NCBI GenBank assembly: GCA_964650525.1
Contig: CAZYUA010000021.1
Span: forward strand, 5,530 to 69,529
Origin: UBA1413 sp964650525
GTDB taxonomy: Bacteria > Bacteroidota > Bacteroidia > Bacteroidales > Prolixibacteraceae
Direction: 5' to 3'
DNA: 64,000 nucleotides
Made by a program: the position numbers and the translations under genes. Below, piece by piece: positions 27,201-37,800 of this stretch. Position 1 is the stretch's first letter. Each line of letters starts with the position of its first letter. The notes beneath the pieces are model-generated. The model worked only from the letters and a program-made list of their open reading frames with translations, was not told the origin of the DNA and ran no database searches.

Positions 27201-29009
27201 AATGGTGACAATGGCTTCCTCCTCCTGTATCTTGGAAGAATAGTCTTTGATTTCGCCGACATCCGGAAGACGGTTTTCCAGTTCCCTGACCACCACATCG
27301 GTCGATTCGAGCGTCGAACCGGTAGGCATGGTTACATACACGGAAAAACTGTCTTCTTCGACCTCACGGAGATTGTTGACACTTACAGCCAATACCACGA
27401 AGATGGAGATAAAAAACAGTGCCAGCGCTCCCACCAACGTTCCCGCCGGATTACGCATTGCCGACTTTAGGATGACAATATAAACCTGGATAATCCGGTT
27501 GTTGGTAGTAACTTTTTCGTAAAAAATATTATGCGAAGATTTTCCTTCCAGGAGAACATGGGCAGCCATCGGTATCAGCATCAGGGCTACAGCAGCTGAG
27601 ATGACTAAGGTACTGACGATCGAGATCCCGATATGGTTTCCCAGGATCCTGACCATATAGTCCGAAGAAAATATGAACGGGGTAAATACGGTAATGGTTG
27701 TAAGGGTGGCCGCGACAATGGAGCGCCATACTTCGGTAGTTCCCTGGATGACCGACTGATTGGGGGAATAATGTTTTCCTGAGAGCCGGTAGATATTTTC
27801 CAGAACGACCACACTGTTATCCAGCAGCATGCCGACAGCCAGGGCCATTCCCACGAGGGTCAGACTGTTGATGGAAATGCCGAAGGCATAAAACAGGTTA
27901 AAGGCTGAAAATACCGACACGGGGATGGCCAGGGCGATAATACCGACGATTCTTATGTTTTTCAGGAATATCCAGAGTACAAAAATGGCCAGAAGGCCCC
28001 CTACCAGGGCCAGGGAAATGATCTGGTCGATATTCTCCTCCATGGTCTCTGCGAGGTTTGACTGAATGACCAGTTCTACCTCTTTGGCAGCCAGTTCGCG
28101 GTTGAGCCGGATGATAATTTCGCGGGTGCGGTCCGACAAATCGATCAGGTTTGCCTGCGAATCGCTCACGAGTAATATGGAAATAGCATCAAGGCCATTG
28201 ACTCTGCTTAGGGTCTCTTCCTCTTTAACCCCGAAGTAAACCTCGGCCACGTCTTTCAGGTATATGGGGCCTTCAGCGAGGATGATATTTTCAATATCCC
28301 TGACATTTTTATACTCGGCCGAAACGTGCACGAACCAGCGTTTCTGTGATTCGTGGAGATACCCGGCAAAGGTCCGGTCCTGGGCATTCGACCCCAGGGC
28401 GCTCTGTATCTGGAAGGGAGTAATACCATATGCTTCACAGGCTGCTTTGTCGATGGTGATCTCGATCGATTTCTCCTGCCCGCCATACACATTGACAGAG
28501 GCTATGCCGTCGATGTTCTCAAGGTCGTTAACCACCTGTGCGTCGACGATATTCCTGATCCGGTCGGTACCCCCGGTTCCGCGTACCTGCAACTCCATGA
28601 ACTGGTTGGTAAGCTGCTGCATATCGACCCTTGCGAGCATGACAGTAAATCCTTCGGGCAGGGTTTCCCTGACCTGGTCGATTTTTTCCTGGAGCTTAAG
28701 GTAGAGGTATTTGAAGTTAACGTTCTTATCGAAGCTTACCTGGATGGTTGCCTGCCGGCTGTTTAACGAGGATTCTATCTCCTCCACGCCTTCCAGGGTG
28801 CCGATGGCTCCTTCAACGGGAATAACAGCCTGATTTTCCATGTAATTGGGATCCACCTCCTGCCGGGAGGAAATCTGAACGTATAACATGGGAAGCTCAG
28901 CATCGGGCATCAGCTCAACAGGAAGTTGTTTGTAAGAGATGTACCCCAGGAGGGTCAAACCCACAAACACCATGCTGATGAAAACCTTTCTGTTGATGAT
29001 AAACCTCAT
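24294..29009 (-). CDS. RND efflux permease fused to an ABC transporter ATPase
   Basis: A 1571-residue chimera. Residues 1 to about 1030 form a full RND (HAE1/AcrB-type) permease: first helix, large periplasmic loop, five central helices with the proton-relay Asp (D397 in MLLDNSVVVLEN, followed by N398 where AcrB has a second Asp), second loop, and final helices with LLGVVVNNGIILID. Residues about 1030-1290 add several further hydrophobic helices. From about 1290 an ABC ATPase domain follows, with Walker A GPNGAGKST near 1316-1324, signature YSGGMKQR and Walker B ILVVDEPTAGLD, plus an H-loop STH. The frame is uninterrupted. It probably energises the ABC permease encoded 21 bp downstream while also working with the adaptor and TolC protein upstream. 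Confidence 0.93.
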   Translation of the reverse strand: MRFIINRKVFISMVFVGLTLLGYISYKQLPVELMPDAELPMLYVQISSRQEVDPNYMENQAVIPVEGAIGTLEGVEEIESSLNSRQATIQVSFDKNVNFKYLYLKLQEKIDQVRETLPEGFTVMLARVDMQQLTNQFMELQVRGTGGTDRIRNIVDAQVVNDLENIDGIASVNVYGGQEKSIEITIDKAACEAYGITPFQIQSALGSNAQDRTFAGYLHESQKRWFVHVSAEYKNVRDIENIILAEGPIYLKDVAEVYFGVKEEETLSRVNGLDAISILLVSDSQANLIDLSDRTREIIIRLNRELAAKEVELVIQSNLAETMEENIDQIISLALVGGLLAIFVLWIFLKNIRIVGIIALAIPVSVFSAFNLFYAFGISINSLTLVGMALAVGMLLDNSVVVLENIYRLSGKHYSPNQSVIQGTTEVWRSIVAATLTTITVFTPFIFSSDYMVRILGNHIGISIVSTLVISAAVALMLIPMAAHVLLEGKSSHNIFYEKVTTNNRIIQVYIVILKSAMRNPAGTLVGALALFFISIFVVLAVSVNNLREVEEDSFSVYVTMPTGSTLESTDVVVRELENRLPDVGEIKDYSSKIQEEEAIVTITLKEDFEKIAKRKVAEIKSDVEGRVKAIRTNAEITLTQPTSSQSFRGGGGGMAGAGNFGRFMGIGTNQERIVIKGEDFTVMRGVAEDLRYFIENLESIRNVNVSVGSNRPEVHLLFNQLLMTEYGVTLSNISGELSSFSREFSSGAVFKQGTEEYDIILKEKGAEEKEEADKTIDDLKSLQIRNNQGAVYDLQDLADVIYASGKANITRVNQEKQIEVTYRFDAEAEQSKDLLTAYRMEIDEIVGAYNLPAGVAVQVIHEEDQYREFYFLIAAAFVLILMILASVFESLSIPFVLMFSIPLAAIGSFVALIITGNSILNANTLMGFIILLGVVVNNGIILIDYTNILRKRGYRKSRALMEAGLSRVRPILITSITTIVAMLPLALGQAEYVGAIGAPFAITVIGGLSLSTILTLVFIPTLYTGLENAIRWMRSLNWKIKILHLSLFILALLYIYFRVDSFIWQLLTFLLVILLIPGVTWFIQTSLRMAKTHWIGDEEAISIQIHKLVKIYERDTRFVREWKSGLKIRERAGLTRTYTQARDFYDLIWQIPLFGSLVWFTFIYMKNNFWMMVLSVALFFFVFLLWKPAKAVLENQFQKTGKERYRKLSHYISLAMMWVVPLVFIFIFFRKWDNTGLVVFVAGFAYVLLAIYASSEYVHNKSVNIDRITGRFGNLRRQYFRLVREIPVIGKRKKPFKALNGVSLEINTGMFGLLGPNGAGKSTMMRIICGILEQSYGKIYINGLDTQQYREEVQGLIGYLPQEFGTYENMTAWEFLDYQAILKGISDVKVREDRLEYVLKAVHMFDRRSETIGSYSGGMKQRIGIAHILLNLPRILVVDEPTAGLDPRERIRFRNLLVELSRERIVIFSTHIIEDISSSCNQVAVINKGRLKYAGTPTDMVNLGEGFVWQFTLTTGEFEQFANKQMITNHLREGENIKVRAVAKEKPAPGAVNVKPHLEDAYLCLLRDIA

Positions 29010-29069
29010 CGGATAATCTGTTTTAGGTATATTCCGGTGCAGCCTGCCTCGGGGCAGGGCGGGTAAAAA

Positions 29070-32000
29070 TCATTGTGTGGCATGGGTTTCCCCAGAAGTT
29101 CTATGGTGAAGCCGGTCAAGTATTTCGAATACACAGGGGATAACCACCAGGGTAAGGATCGTGGAGGTGATCAATCCACCAATGACCGCCAGGGCCATAG
29201 GTGAACGGAGCTGGGTACTTTCACCGAAACCGATGGTCAGGGGAATCAGAGCCAGGATGGTGGTCAGAGTGGTCATCAGTATAGGCCGCAATCGTTGTTG
29301 CCCGGCCATAACAATGGCGCTTCTCCTGTCCATTCCCTCCTGCATAAGCTGATTTATCCGGTCTATCAGGATAATGGAACTGTTCACGGCGATACCGGCC
29401 AGCATAATAATCCCGATTACGGCCATAATGTTCAGGGTTCGCCCCAGGAGGAAAAATGTCAGGATACTCCCGACCACTGCAAAGGGAATGGTCAGCAAAA
29501 CCGTAAAGGGGTGTATCAAAGACTCAAACATGGAGGCAAGCACCATGTATACCAGCACGATCGAAAGTATAAGGGCAAAACCAAGGTTTTTCATGGATTC
29601 CTGCCTTTTTTCCTCATCTCCGGTCACCTGAATGGAATAATCGGGCTGCAGGGTGATGCCGGTAGTAGCCTCCCTGATTTGGCCTGCCACGTGTTCCAGG
29701 GCGGTCCCTGGTTCCATCTGGGCTGTAATTTTACCGATCCGGTTCTGGTTACGGCGGAAGATCTCCCGGGGAGAGACTCCCTGTCTGATTTCCGCAACTT
29801 CACTGAGCCGGAATACTTGGGTACCCGACCGGATCGTCATGTTCTCGATGTCTGACAACCTGGTTTCCGGCAATTTTATGGTGATGTCGCGCATCTCCCC
29901 ACCCTGCTCCAATTGTCCGGCATTTTTGCCCTCCAACTGGTCTTGCAACTGCGTAATCACCGAACTGATGGTCAGATCGTAAATGCCTGCCTTGATACGG
30001 TCTATCACCACCTCCACCTCGGGAGCTCCCGCTTCCAGGGAGGTCAGGATGTTGAAAAGCCCGGGTATGGAAGCCATTTTCTCCTTTACTTCCAGCGAGA
30101 TTCTTTCGATTTCATCCATCTCTTCCCCTTTGATCTCAACCACCACCGGTGCCTCGTCGGTACCCAGGATAGATTTCAGGGCGCTTTCTTCCTTCGAAAA
30201 AGTGATCTCCAGATCGGGGTTTCCTGCGGTAATCCGGTCCATGTCCTCAATCACCTGGTTAGCAGTCCGTTGTGCTCCTTCTTTGAGAATGACAGTAATC
30301 TGAGCGGTATTCTCACCTTCAAAAACCGATGAGGCATCTCCGGTCAGGCCGGTAGTGGGTCCGGAATGGGAGTATATTTTATCCAGGTCATCACCGAGAT
30401 AATCGGTCAAAACCGACTCGAGGTTGAGTACCGTAGATTCGGTTCTTTCCAGGCGGGTACCTTCGGCCAGTTTGAGGTTCATATTCAGTTCCCTGGTTTC
30501 TGTCTGGGGCATGAATTCCGTACCGATATGGGGAAGCAGCAGAAAGGCTGCCCCTGTCAGAAACAGGGCCACCAGGATTACCAGCCATTTGAAATGGAGG
30601 ATTTTCTCCAGAAACCGTCCGTAGCCTTTCATTTGTACAGAGCGATGGGAGATGGGGGCCGGTTTGTTGAGGTACAACCGGTGATAAAGCATCGGGATCA
30701 GCAGGATGGCAGCAAACAGGGAGGTAAGCAGCGAAAAGGCGACGGTCCAGGCCTGGTCTTTGAAGAGTTCACCAGAAGCACCGTGAAGGTATACAATAGG
30801 AAGAAAGACGACAATGGTTGTCAGAGTAGCTGCCAAGATGGCGCCGCCCACCTGGGCAGTACCGTTGACGGCCGCATCCCTGACACTGGCTCCCCCTTCG
30901 TGTTGCCTGAAGATGTTTTCAATAACCACAATGGCATTATCTACCAGCATACCGGCACCCAAAGCCAACCCTCCCATGGTCATAATGTTGACCGTCATAT
31001 TGTTGAAATACATCAGGCTGAAAGTGGCAATGATCGAAAAAGGAATGGCCAGGCTGACAATCAGCGTGGTCCCGATCCGGCGCAGAAAGAGGAACAATAC
31101 AAAGACAGCCAGGATAATGCCGTAAAAGGCCGACTTTTCAACATCCGTTATGGATTCCCGGATAAAGGAACCCTGGTTGCTGACTGTGGTTATCTGATAC
31201 CCCGGCAGGGATTTACCGATCTTCACGAGCGCCTCGTTGATCTGGGCAACCGCCTTGACCGTATTGAAACGGGTCTCCTTATAAATCGACAGGCCGATAC
31301 ATCGCTGGCCGTTCAGGTGCACAATATTGACCGGTTCCTTATTGGCATAAGAGACGACAGCCACATCTTTCAGGAAGACGGGAGTCATGGCTCCACTGGT
31401 AGTGGTACCCGATGAAGGAACCACGGTTTTATACCCGATGATCAGGTTTTCGAAATCTTCTCTGTCGTTTAGCAGGCTGATACCTTTGACAATATACTGC
31501 AGCCCCATTTCAGAGATCCTCCCGCCGGAGACGCTGCGGTTGAAATTCTGGATCCTCTGGCTTAATTCATCGAGGGTGACATTTTGGGCTTCCAACCGGT
31601 ACAGGTCTGTTTCAATAACGATTTCATTCTCCTCCTGACCCGACAGTTCCACTTCGGCTACCCCCTCGAGCCGCACCAGCTCGTTACGGACATAATTTTC
31701 GGCCACCTTCCGGATCTCGTTCATGTCGGTGATCTCATTGTGATTCATGGCCACCAGCATTACCGGAGCTGTATTGGGATCGTGCTGGGTGATTCTCAGC
31801 TCGTCGATATCCTGGTTCTGGGCATACGAATTGAGGGCTTTCTGCAAATCCAGAAAGGCTTCATCCATATCTTTCTTCCAGGTATATTCCACCGTTATCT
31901 GGGAGGTCCCCACACGGGTTACAGAGGTCACCTGAGTCACATCAGACTGCCGGATGGCTAAAGCTTCGATGTTTTCCACAAACTGCTTTTCCATCTCTTC

Positions 32001-32171
32001 AGGGGGTCGCTCTCCCGAGGTAATTTCAATGAAGATTCTGGGAGATCTCAGATCCGGGAACAAATCCACTCCCAGCTTGTCGAACGAAATGTATCCCAGC
32101 AGAAAGACCGCCAGAACAATCATCAAGATGGTGACCGGATTGTTAACAGAGAAGAGCGCTAGCTTTTTCAT
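29070..32171 (-). CDS. RND efflux transporter permease
   Basis: A 1033-residue inner membrane pump of the HAE1/AcrB type, of ordinary length. It has the first helix, two large periplasmic loops and two helix bundles. Helix 4 carries GAGMLVDNAIVVIEN with D411 as the proton-relay Asp and N412 in place of the second AcrB Asp; helix 10 carries GIAVNSSIILID without the AcrB lysine. The VDN/VNS pattern is common in Bacteroidota RND pumps. Its start overlaps the adaptor stop by 4 bp (ATGA). The RND-ABC fusion gene follows after 60 bp, so the two RND proteins may form a mixed trimer, as MdtB and MdtC do. Confidence 0.96.
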   Translation of the reverse strand: MKKLALFSVNNPVTILMIVLAVFLLGYISFDKLGVDLFPDLRSPRIFIEITSGERPPEEMEKQFVENIEALAIRQSDVTQVTSVTRVGTSQITVEYTWKKDMDEAFLDLQKALNSYAQNQDIDELRITQHDPNTAPVMLVAMNHNEITDMNEIRKVAENYVRNELVRLEGVAEVELSGQEENEIVIETDLYRLEAQNVTLDELSQRIQNFNRSVSGGRISEMGLQYIVKGISLLNDREDFENLIIGYKTVVPSSGTTTSGAMTPVFLKDVAVVSYANKEPVNIVHLNGQRCIGLSIYKETRFNTVKAVAQINEALVKIGKSLPGYQITTVSNQGSFIRESITDVEKSAFYGIILAVFVLFLFLRRIGTTLIVSLAIPFSIIATFSLMYFNNMTVNIMTMGGLALGAGMLVDNAIVVIENIFRQHEGGASVRDAAVNGTAQVGGAILAATLTTIVVFLPIVYLHGASGELFKDQAWTVAFSLLTSLFAAILLIPMLYHRLYLNKPAPISHRSVQMKGYGRFLEKILHFKWLVILVALFLTGAAFLLLPHIGTEFMPQTETRELNMNLKLAEGTRLERTESTVLNLESVLTDYLGDDLDKIYSHSGPTTGLTGDASSVFEGENTAQITVILKEGAQRTANQVIEDMDRITAGNPDLEITFSKEESALKSILGTDEAPVVVEIKGEEMDEIERISLEVKEKMASIPGLFNILTSLEAGAPEVEVVIDRIKAGIYDLTISSVITQLQDQLEGKNAGQLEQGGEMRDITIKLPETRLSDIENMTIRSGTQVFRLSEVAEIRQGVSPREIFRRNQNRIGKITAQMEPGTALEHVAGQIREATTGITLQPDYSIQVTGDEEKRQESMKNLGFALILSIVLVYMVLASMFESLIHPFTVLLTIPFAVVGSILTFFLLGRTLNIMAVIGIIMLAGIAVNSSIILIDRINQLMQEGMDRRSAIVMAGQQRLRPILMTTLTTILALIPLTIGFGESTQLRSPMALAVIGGLITSTILTLVVIPCVFEILDRLHHRTSGETHATQ

Positions 32172-33223
32172 TTAATTACTTTTACTTTCGAGTCGTTGCG
32201 AAGGGTCTCATACCCTTTTACTACCAGACGTTCATTTACTTTCAAGCCCGACAGCACTTCGGCAAAATCCTGGTTCTCGATACCCAGATTGATCCGTCTT
32301 TCGCGTGCGGTGCTTTGTTCAACCACATAGACCACCTTTCCGCGGTTATTGGAAAGGATGATGCTTTTGGGAATGACAATGGCGCTATCCTTGCGGGCAA
32401 CGATGATGTCGGCTTTTACGAACATCCCCGGTCTTAATCTCAATCCTGCATTGTCTATGAGCAGTTTTCCCTTGAACGTCCGGGTTTCGGTGCTTACCGC
32501 CGGAGAGAGTTCCGCGACCACAGCTTTAAGCGTATCTTCAGCCAGCGTGTAATTGGTAATCAGCGCTTCCTGACCTGTAAAGATGTCTCCGATATTTTTC
32601 TCCGGTAAATTGATTTCAAGGTACATTTTTTCATAGCTCATCAGAGTAACCATCGGCTGGCCCGAAGTGACCCTGGTTCCCTGCGTATAATAGGGCAGAT
32701 CGACGATGGTCCCGGCAAAAGGAGCGGTAACGCTCATTTTGGAGAGTTTCACCTGTGCATTTTCAAAATCATAGCGTGCATTGGTTGCCGACACCTCGGC
32801 ATTTCGTAGTTCCCTCAGGGTTACGCCTCCTTTTTCGTAAAGCGATTTTTGTTTTTCATATTCCTGGCTGGCAATTTCCAAATTCAGCTTTTTGGCATCC
32901 AGGGCAATCCCGTTGACATACTCCGGGTCTTCGAAACGGACCAGAACCTGTCCGGGCCGCACTTTATCGCCCAGTTTGAAGGGCCTTCCGGCAGATGGAT
33001 TGGTTGCCAGCCGGTAGGTACCGGTCATTTCAGAATTGAGGGTCACCTCCTGAACAGCCTTGGCGGTACCGGTAGTGTTGACATACATCTCGATCGGTTT
33101 CTTCCGGAGATCCTCAACAGTAACGGGAATGGCCAGGTCGGTGGTTTCGGTCTCCTGACGGCCTCCACAGCCGGCCAGTGCAAGGAATGCTGCAAACAGC
33201 ATTGCATGGGATATCGTCTTCAT
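32168..33223 (-). CDS. RND periplasmic adaptor (membrane fusion) lipoprotein
   Basis: A 351-residue HlyD/AcrA-type adaptor that links inner membrane pumps to the outer membrane channel. With the ATG at 33223 it has a clean lipoprotein signal ending in LALAGC (C19); an upstream start at 33250 would spoil this. A barrel-sandwich half-motif (GDKVRPGQVLVRFED), a short alpha-hairpin, the second half-motif (VTAPFAGTIVDL) and beta-barrel and membrane-proximal domains follow in order. It is the only adaptor in the locus and would have to serve both RND proteins. Its stop overlaps the RND start. Confidence 0.95.
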   Translation of the reverse strand: MKTISHAMLFAAFLALAGCGGRQETETTDLAIPVTVEDLRKKPIEMYVNTTGTAKAVQEVTLNSEMTGTYRLATNPSAGRPFKLGDKVRPGQVLVRFEDPEYVNGIALDAKKLNLEIASQEYEKQKSLYEKGGVTLRELRNAEVSATNARYDFENAQVKLSKMSVTAPFAGTIVDLPYYTQGTRVTSGQPMVTLMSYEKMYLEINLPEKNIGDIFTGQEALITNYTLAEDTLKAVVAELSPAVSTETRTFKGKLLIDNAGLRLRPGMFVKADIIVARKDSAIVIPKSIILSNNRGKVVYVVEQSTARERRINLGIENQDFAEVLSGLKVNERLVVKGYETLRNDSKVKVIK

Positions 33224-33262
33224 GTTCTTTATATTTTCTCGTTGGTACATATTTCTGCGTGT

Positions 33263-34765
33263 TTATTTTTTAGTCTGATATAATTCGGCAGGTACGACAG
33301 GTTGGTTTTTTTCAAAATCGAACAGGCTCTGTACCTTCAGGTTAAGCAATTGGATTTTATAATTGAGCAGTGCCTGGGCATAGGCTATCTTCTGGGAAGA
33401 GAGCTGGTTTTGGTAGAGATTGAGGTCCATCCCTGTCAGGTCTCCGTTTTCGTATCTTTCCAGGTTGATTTCGTAGGTCAGCTGCGCATTCCGTTCGCTT
33501 TGACGGGCAATTTCGATCTGGTTTACCTGGTTCTCCAGGTTCCGGTATACCTGCCGGATGTCGATGATGATTTGTTTGCGTTGTTCATCCAGGTTCAGCT
33601 CCTGGCTCTTAATGGAGGCCTCCTGGGCTCTGATTCTGGCTTTTTTCTCACCCCAGTCGAATATCGGGATGGAAAAGGAGAGCTGAACCTGCGGGTTCTT
33701 GGTCGGCTGGTCGAACATCAATCCCAGTTTTTCGTTGTCGCCGATAAAGCCATAGGCCAGGTTCATGGTTCCGTTGAATTCGTTCAGCGCTTTGGTACGG
33801 ATCATTTCGAACTGGCTGCTTTCGACCTCTATTTCCCGTTGGCGGAGTTCCATACGGCTTTTGAGTCCGTTTTCAATGGCTTTTTCAAGGTCCACGGGTA
33901 CGGGTTGTGCTTCCACATCGGCCATCACCAGAATGTCCTCGAATAAATCAATTCCGAGGTACATTTTTAATTCATCCTTGGCATTTTCGAAGGAGACCTG
34001 GCTGTTTTGCAAACCGGAGGTGGACTGCGACAGGTTCAGTTCAGCCTGGTACAATTCCTCTCTGGCAGCCAGACCGGCGTCTACCTTATTTTTTATGATT
34101 TCATAGCTTTTACGCGTATTTTCAAGTTCTTCGCGGGCAATGGAAAGGTCCATCTGGGCCATGTATACATTGTAGAAAAACTGGGTGACATTTTTTTCTA
34201 GATTCAGCCGCTGCATGGCATAACTGAGATTGGCATTTTCGTAACTTAATTCCAGTTCTTTGAGTTGCAGCTTCAGCCTGTTATAGGTAAAAAGGGGCTG
34301 GTTGAGGTTCAGGTACAGGTTATTGGAAAATCGTTTGCTGGTTGTCGGGTCCTGACCCGTAAATTCTGCTGTGCTGCGCTGCCATCCAAACCGGTTAATC
34401 AGGGAGATGGTGCCGTCGGTGACCAGGATGGGTTGTTCAACCCTGAAGGTTGCATTGGTAGCAAAGGACTCGTTGGTATACCATTCTGAAAACCGGGTGT
34501 CGAAACGGCGGGTATTCGTATAATCAACGGGATTGACGCTGAGGCTGAACTTCGATTTCATAGCCGCCCGCTGGGCTTCCAGGTTGTTCTGGTACCGCTC
34601 CAGGTTCAGCAGGGATTGCTGGATGGAGGGACTGTTGGTCTCGGCAATAGCCAGAGCTTTGTCGAGGGTCAGGGTTTGCTGCGCAAAAGCGGCAAAGGAA
34701 ACTGTAAGCAACGCGGCACACATCAAGGCTGCCCGGCCGGCCCTAAATTTTGTTACGTATTTCAT
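33263..34765 (-). CDS. TolC-family outer membrane efflux channel
   Basis: A protein of about 500 residues with a signal peptide ending near AFAQQ. The rest is the repeated TolC pattern of long amphipathic helices and short strands, with DKALAIAETNSPSIQQSLLN at the start and EINLERYENGDLTGMDLNLYQ near the end. It would form the trimeric exit duct for the linked pumps. Two close in-frame ATGs (34771 and 34765) are possible starts. It lies 39 bp before the adaptor gene and 36 bp after the giant permease gene. Confidence 0.94.
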   Translation of the reverse strand: MKYVTKFRAGRAALMCAALLTVSFAAFAQQTLTLDKALAIAETNSPSIQQSLLNLERYQNNLEAQRAAMKSKFSLSVNPVDYTNTRRFDTRFSEWYTNESFATNATFRVEQPILVTDGTISLINRFGWQRSTAEFTGQDPTTSKRFSNNLYLNLNQPLFTYNRLKLQLKELELSYENANLSYAMQRLNLEKNVTQFFYNVYMAQMDLSIAREELENTRKSYEIIKNKVDAGLAAREELYQAELNLSQSTSGLQNSQVSFENAKDELKMYLGIDLFEDILVMADVEAQPVPVDLEKAIENGLKSRMELRQREIEVESSQFEMIRTKALNEFNGTMNLAYGFIGDNEKLGLMFDQPTKNPQVQLSFSIPIFDWGEKKARIRAQEASIKSQELNLDEQRKQIIIDIRQVYRNLENQVNQIEIARQSERNAQLTYEINLERYENGDLTGMDLNLYQNQLSSQKIAYAQALLNYKIQLLNLKVQSLFDFEKNQPVVPAELYQTKK

Positions 34766-34801
34766 ACACATTTAGAATTTCAAATGTAAACAACCCAAAC
34801 G

Positions 34802-37800
34802 TTAAAGTTTCACGATCTTGATCGCATCGGCGATCACCGTTCTTCGTGCAGATTTGTCGGTTAAGACCACCTTGGCGTTTCCGGGGGAAAAATAAAAGGA
34901 TCCCAGGTTGTTCCAACCATCCTCGGCTGTATCCACCTGGAGGGTTTGTTCGGTTTCGCCGTCATCATGGGTAATATAAAAATGGTATTCTCCCTTGTCG
35001 TCGCCTCCGCCCCTGCCTGGCCCGAAACCACGCATACGCCCCACGAAGGGACTTATATAGGCCAATACCTCATAGTTACCCGGGTCTTTTACCGGCAGGG
35101 TCCAGGTAACCTGCTGGTCGCCTGTCCCGGATTTGATGTAATACGCCGATCTGACATAGTCACCATAAAATACCGAGTTGGTGGTATTGGTCCAGTTCAG
35201 GGGCGGCCGCCAGGCATTCATTCCCGAATATTTCAGGGTGGAGGCCTCCTCCTTGACGATCAGCCGGTACAACAGCGATTTTTTATCAGAAGAGGAAAAA
35301 CTGAATCCCGGGTCTTCGTTGTCGACCACCCATTCGTTGGGCTGAAGCATCGAGACGGGAACATCGGAGACCTGTTCCCCTTCGAAGGGTACAGCCTTGA
35401 GGTCTTCTTCGACTTTCCGGAAGAACTGTTCCAGGGTCTGTGGTATATTCTTCGAGGTCATTGTGTTAATGGTCAATCCTCTGGGTTCACTGTCGAAGAG
35501 ATAACTAACCTTTTTGGTTTCCCCGGCTTTCAGGTATACAATCTTGTTGATATTGTCGTCAGGGCTTCCGAAACCGCGCATCATCATCCTCGACCGGCCT
35601 CCCCCAAATCCCCCCAGCCGGAATGTCAGCCTCATAACGCCATCTACTTCGGAAGTGTTGCTCACGCTGAACGATACCATGGTCCTGATCTGGTCGTCGG
35701 CTTTGGTGTTCACGGCCACAATGGGAGATAGCAGAAACCCCGGGAGCTTTTGGTCCTTAAACCAGTTATCCATATAAGGGGTAAGGGTCAGCTGGAAGTT
35801 CCGGTTCAGGGCATTATCCAGACTGTCGAATGGAAGTACCCTGAAACGGGTTTCGGTTAGTATCTTGCGCAGGAATTCAGTGAATTCAGCCTCTCCTGCT
35901 TTGGACTGGATCATGGTGAAGAGCACATCTCCCTTTAATTTCATCAGGTTGTCAATGAGGTACCGCTGCTCCTTATCCTTCAGTAATTCTTCGAAGGAAC
36001 GGTCCTGCAGAGCAATATTGGCCATTTCATCCTCACTCAACCCCGTCATATTACGCATCCACCCGGATACCATATTACTCGACTGGCTTTTAAGATATGC
36101 TTCGAGGATGAGGTTAGACACTGGCCACTGGTCCGAACGGAGATGGTTGCTGAAATAATAAAACAGGGGAAAGATAAACTGGGGATTGCCCGATTCGATG
36201 GCCTGGGTGACCTGTCCGGCAGTACGGCGGATAACCGGACGGCCCCCCTCACGGGTGAAATTACCCAGAATGTTCAATAAGGCACTGATCTGGTACTCTT
36301 TATCGGAGAGGCTTCGCCCCTCCCGTTCGTTTCTTTTCTTATCCCTTTTGATCTGGCTTTTCACATCGATGTCGTTGAGCAGGTACCCTTTCTCCTGTAA
36401 GAAAACCTGTTCCGGCTGGACGGTTTCCTGCTGGGTTGTCCAGGTGCGCTCAAAAGGTTTAAACTGGGCGGGAACCTCCACGATGGAAAACCTGCTGAAA
36501 GGATACTGGAGGTTGTAGGTACGCTGGAAATCACGGAACCGCTCATCGATCAGCGCCGGGATGGTATCGGCGATCTCCGGCATGGCTTTGCTGAAAAAGT
36601 CGTGCCCCTCGATATGCCAGATCCCGAATTCCACTCCGGCGGTGGTCATTGTTTTCATGACATAATTCCCGATGACCAGCGATATCTGAGGCAGAGGGTG
36701 TTCATTCCGGAACTGAAATTTCCCGGGACTTTCAACGCTGATCTGACCCTGAGAAACAGCCTGAAGCATGGTGTCGGTCTCTACCCGGAGTCTGAAATCA
36801 GTAAAGAACAACCGGTTCCAGCCGAAATTACCTGTACTGTAAGTAGCCCCGGTTTCAGGATACCAGTTGGCCTCCCGGGTAAGTAAAACATAACCGGGGG
36901 TAACAAAAGCATGCCGTTTATCCACATTGATCAGGAAATCCCCGAATTTCTCCTGCCGGGTTTTTTCGTCGATATCAAGATAGCAGAAAGCTTCGTCGAT
37001 GGTCCCGGAATAGCTGATATCCAGGCGGACTGAATCGCCTTTGGCAAGAGGTGTCTCCAAAGACAGAAAGGCTAACTGCAGCTTACGGGTGTAGGGAATA
37101 TCCCGTCCGCCGGCTTTCAGCGAGGATATTTCCAGACCGGGATTCAGACTGAAAACCAGCGTGTCTATCGGGTCTGCGTTGTGATTAACCGCCAGCAGGG
37201 AGGAGTTCACCCCGATCGAAGACCCCTGGTGGTGAAGGGCAAGATCGTGCGTTAAGACATCGGCAACGGGATACCCGGCATAGTGATTATTCAGTTCCAC
37301 AGCCTCTGCTTTCAGGCGTTCATCGCCGACAAAGCGGTTAATATGGTTAAAGGCCAGATACACACCCACACCGATAAAAAGAACGCTTAAAACAATAGAT
37401 AACCAGGTCATGGATTCGGACTGGGGTAGCCGCTTCAGCAGGAAGATCGTCAGAAAGATAAAACCGGCTCCCAGGCAAAAATAGATACCCCGGTGGCCAA
37501 GAATTACCCCCAGGTTACCAAACCCTGCGATTTCCGATTGAAGCATGGGTATGTTGAAAGCCATATAGTCGAAGACATAATAATAGGCTCCCTGGATCAG
37601 AAAGAGCGTAATGCCGATGTACCCCAGGATGATGACAAAGGTGACAGCCTGGTTGCGGATCAGGCTCATCAGCAAAAAGGAGAGCCCCATGATGTACACC
37701 AGGGTAGGTATGCTTATGAGAACCAGGTATATAAGATAGGAATTCCACGGAACATGGGTATTGGAGGCCGTTAAGTTAAACACGAGAGCCATCAGTAAAA

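Noticed and set aside
30366..31415. Plus-strand open frame of 349 codons opposite the RND gene
   Set aside because: Complement of a strongly conserved RND coding region; very rich in Gln, Gly and His, with no domain.
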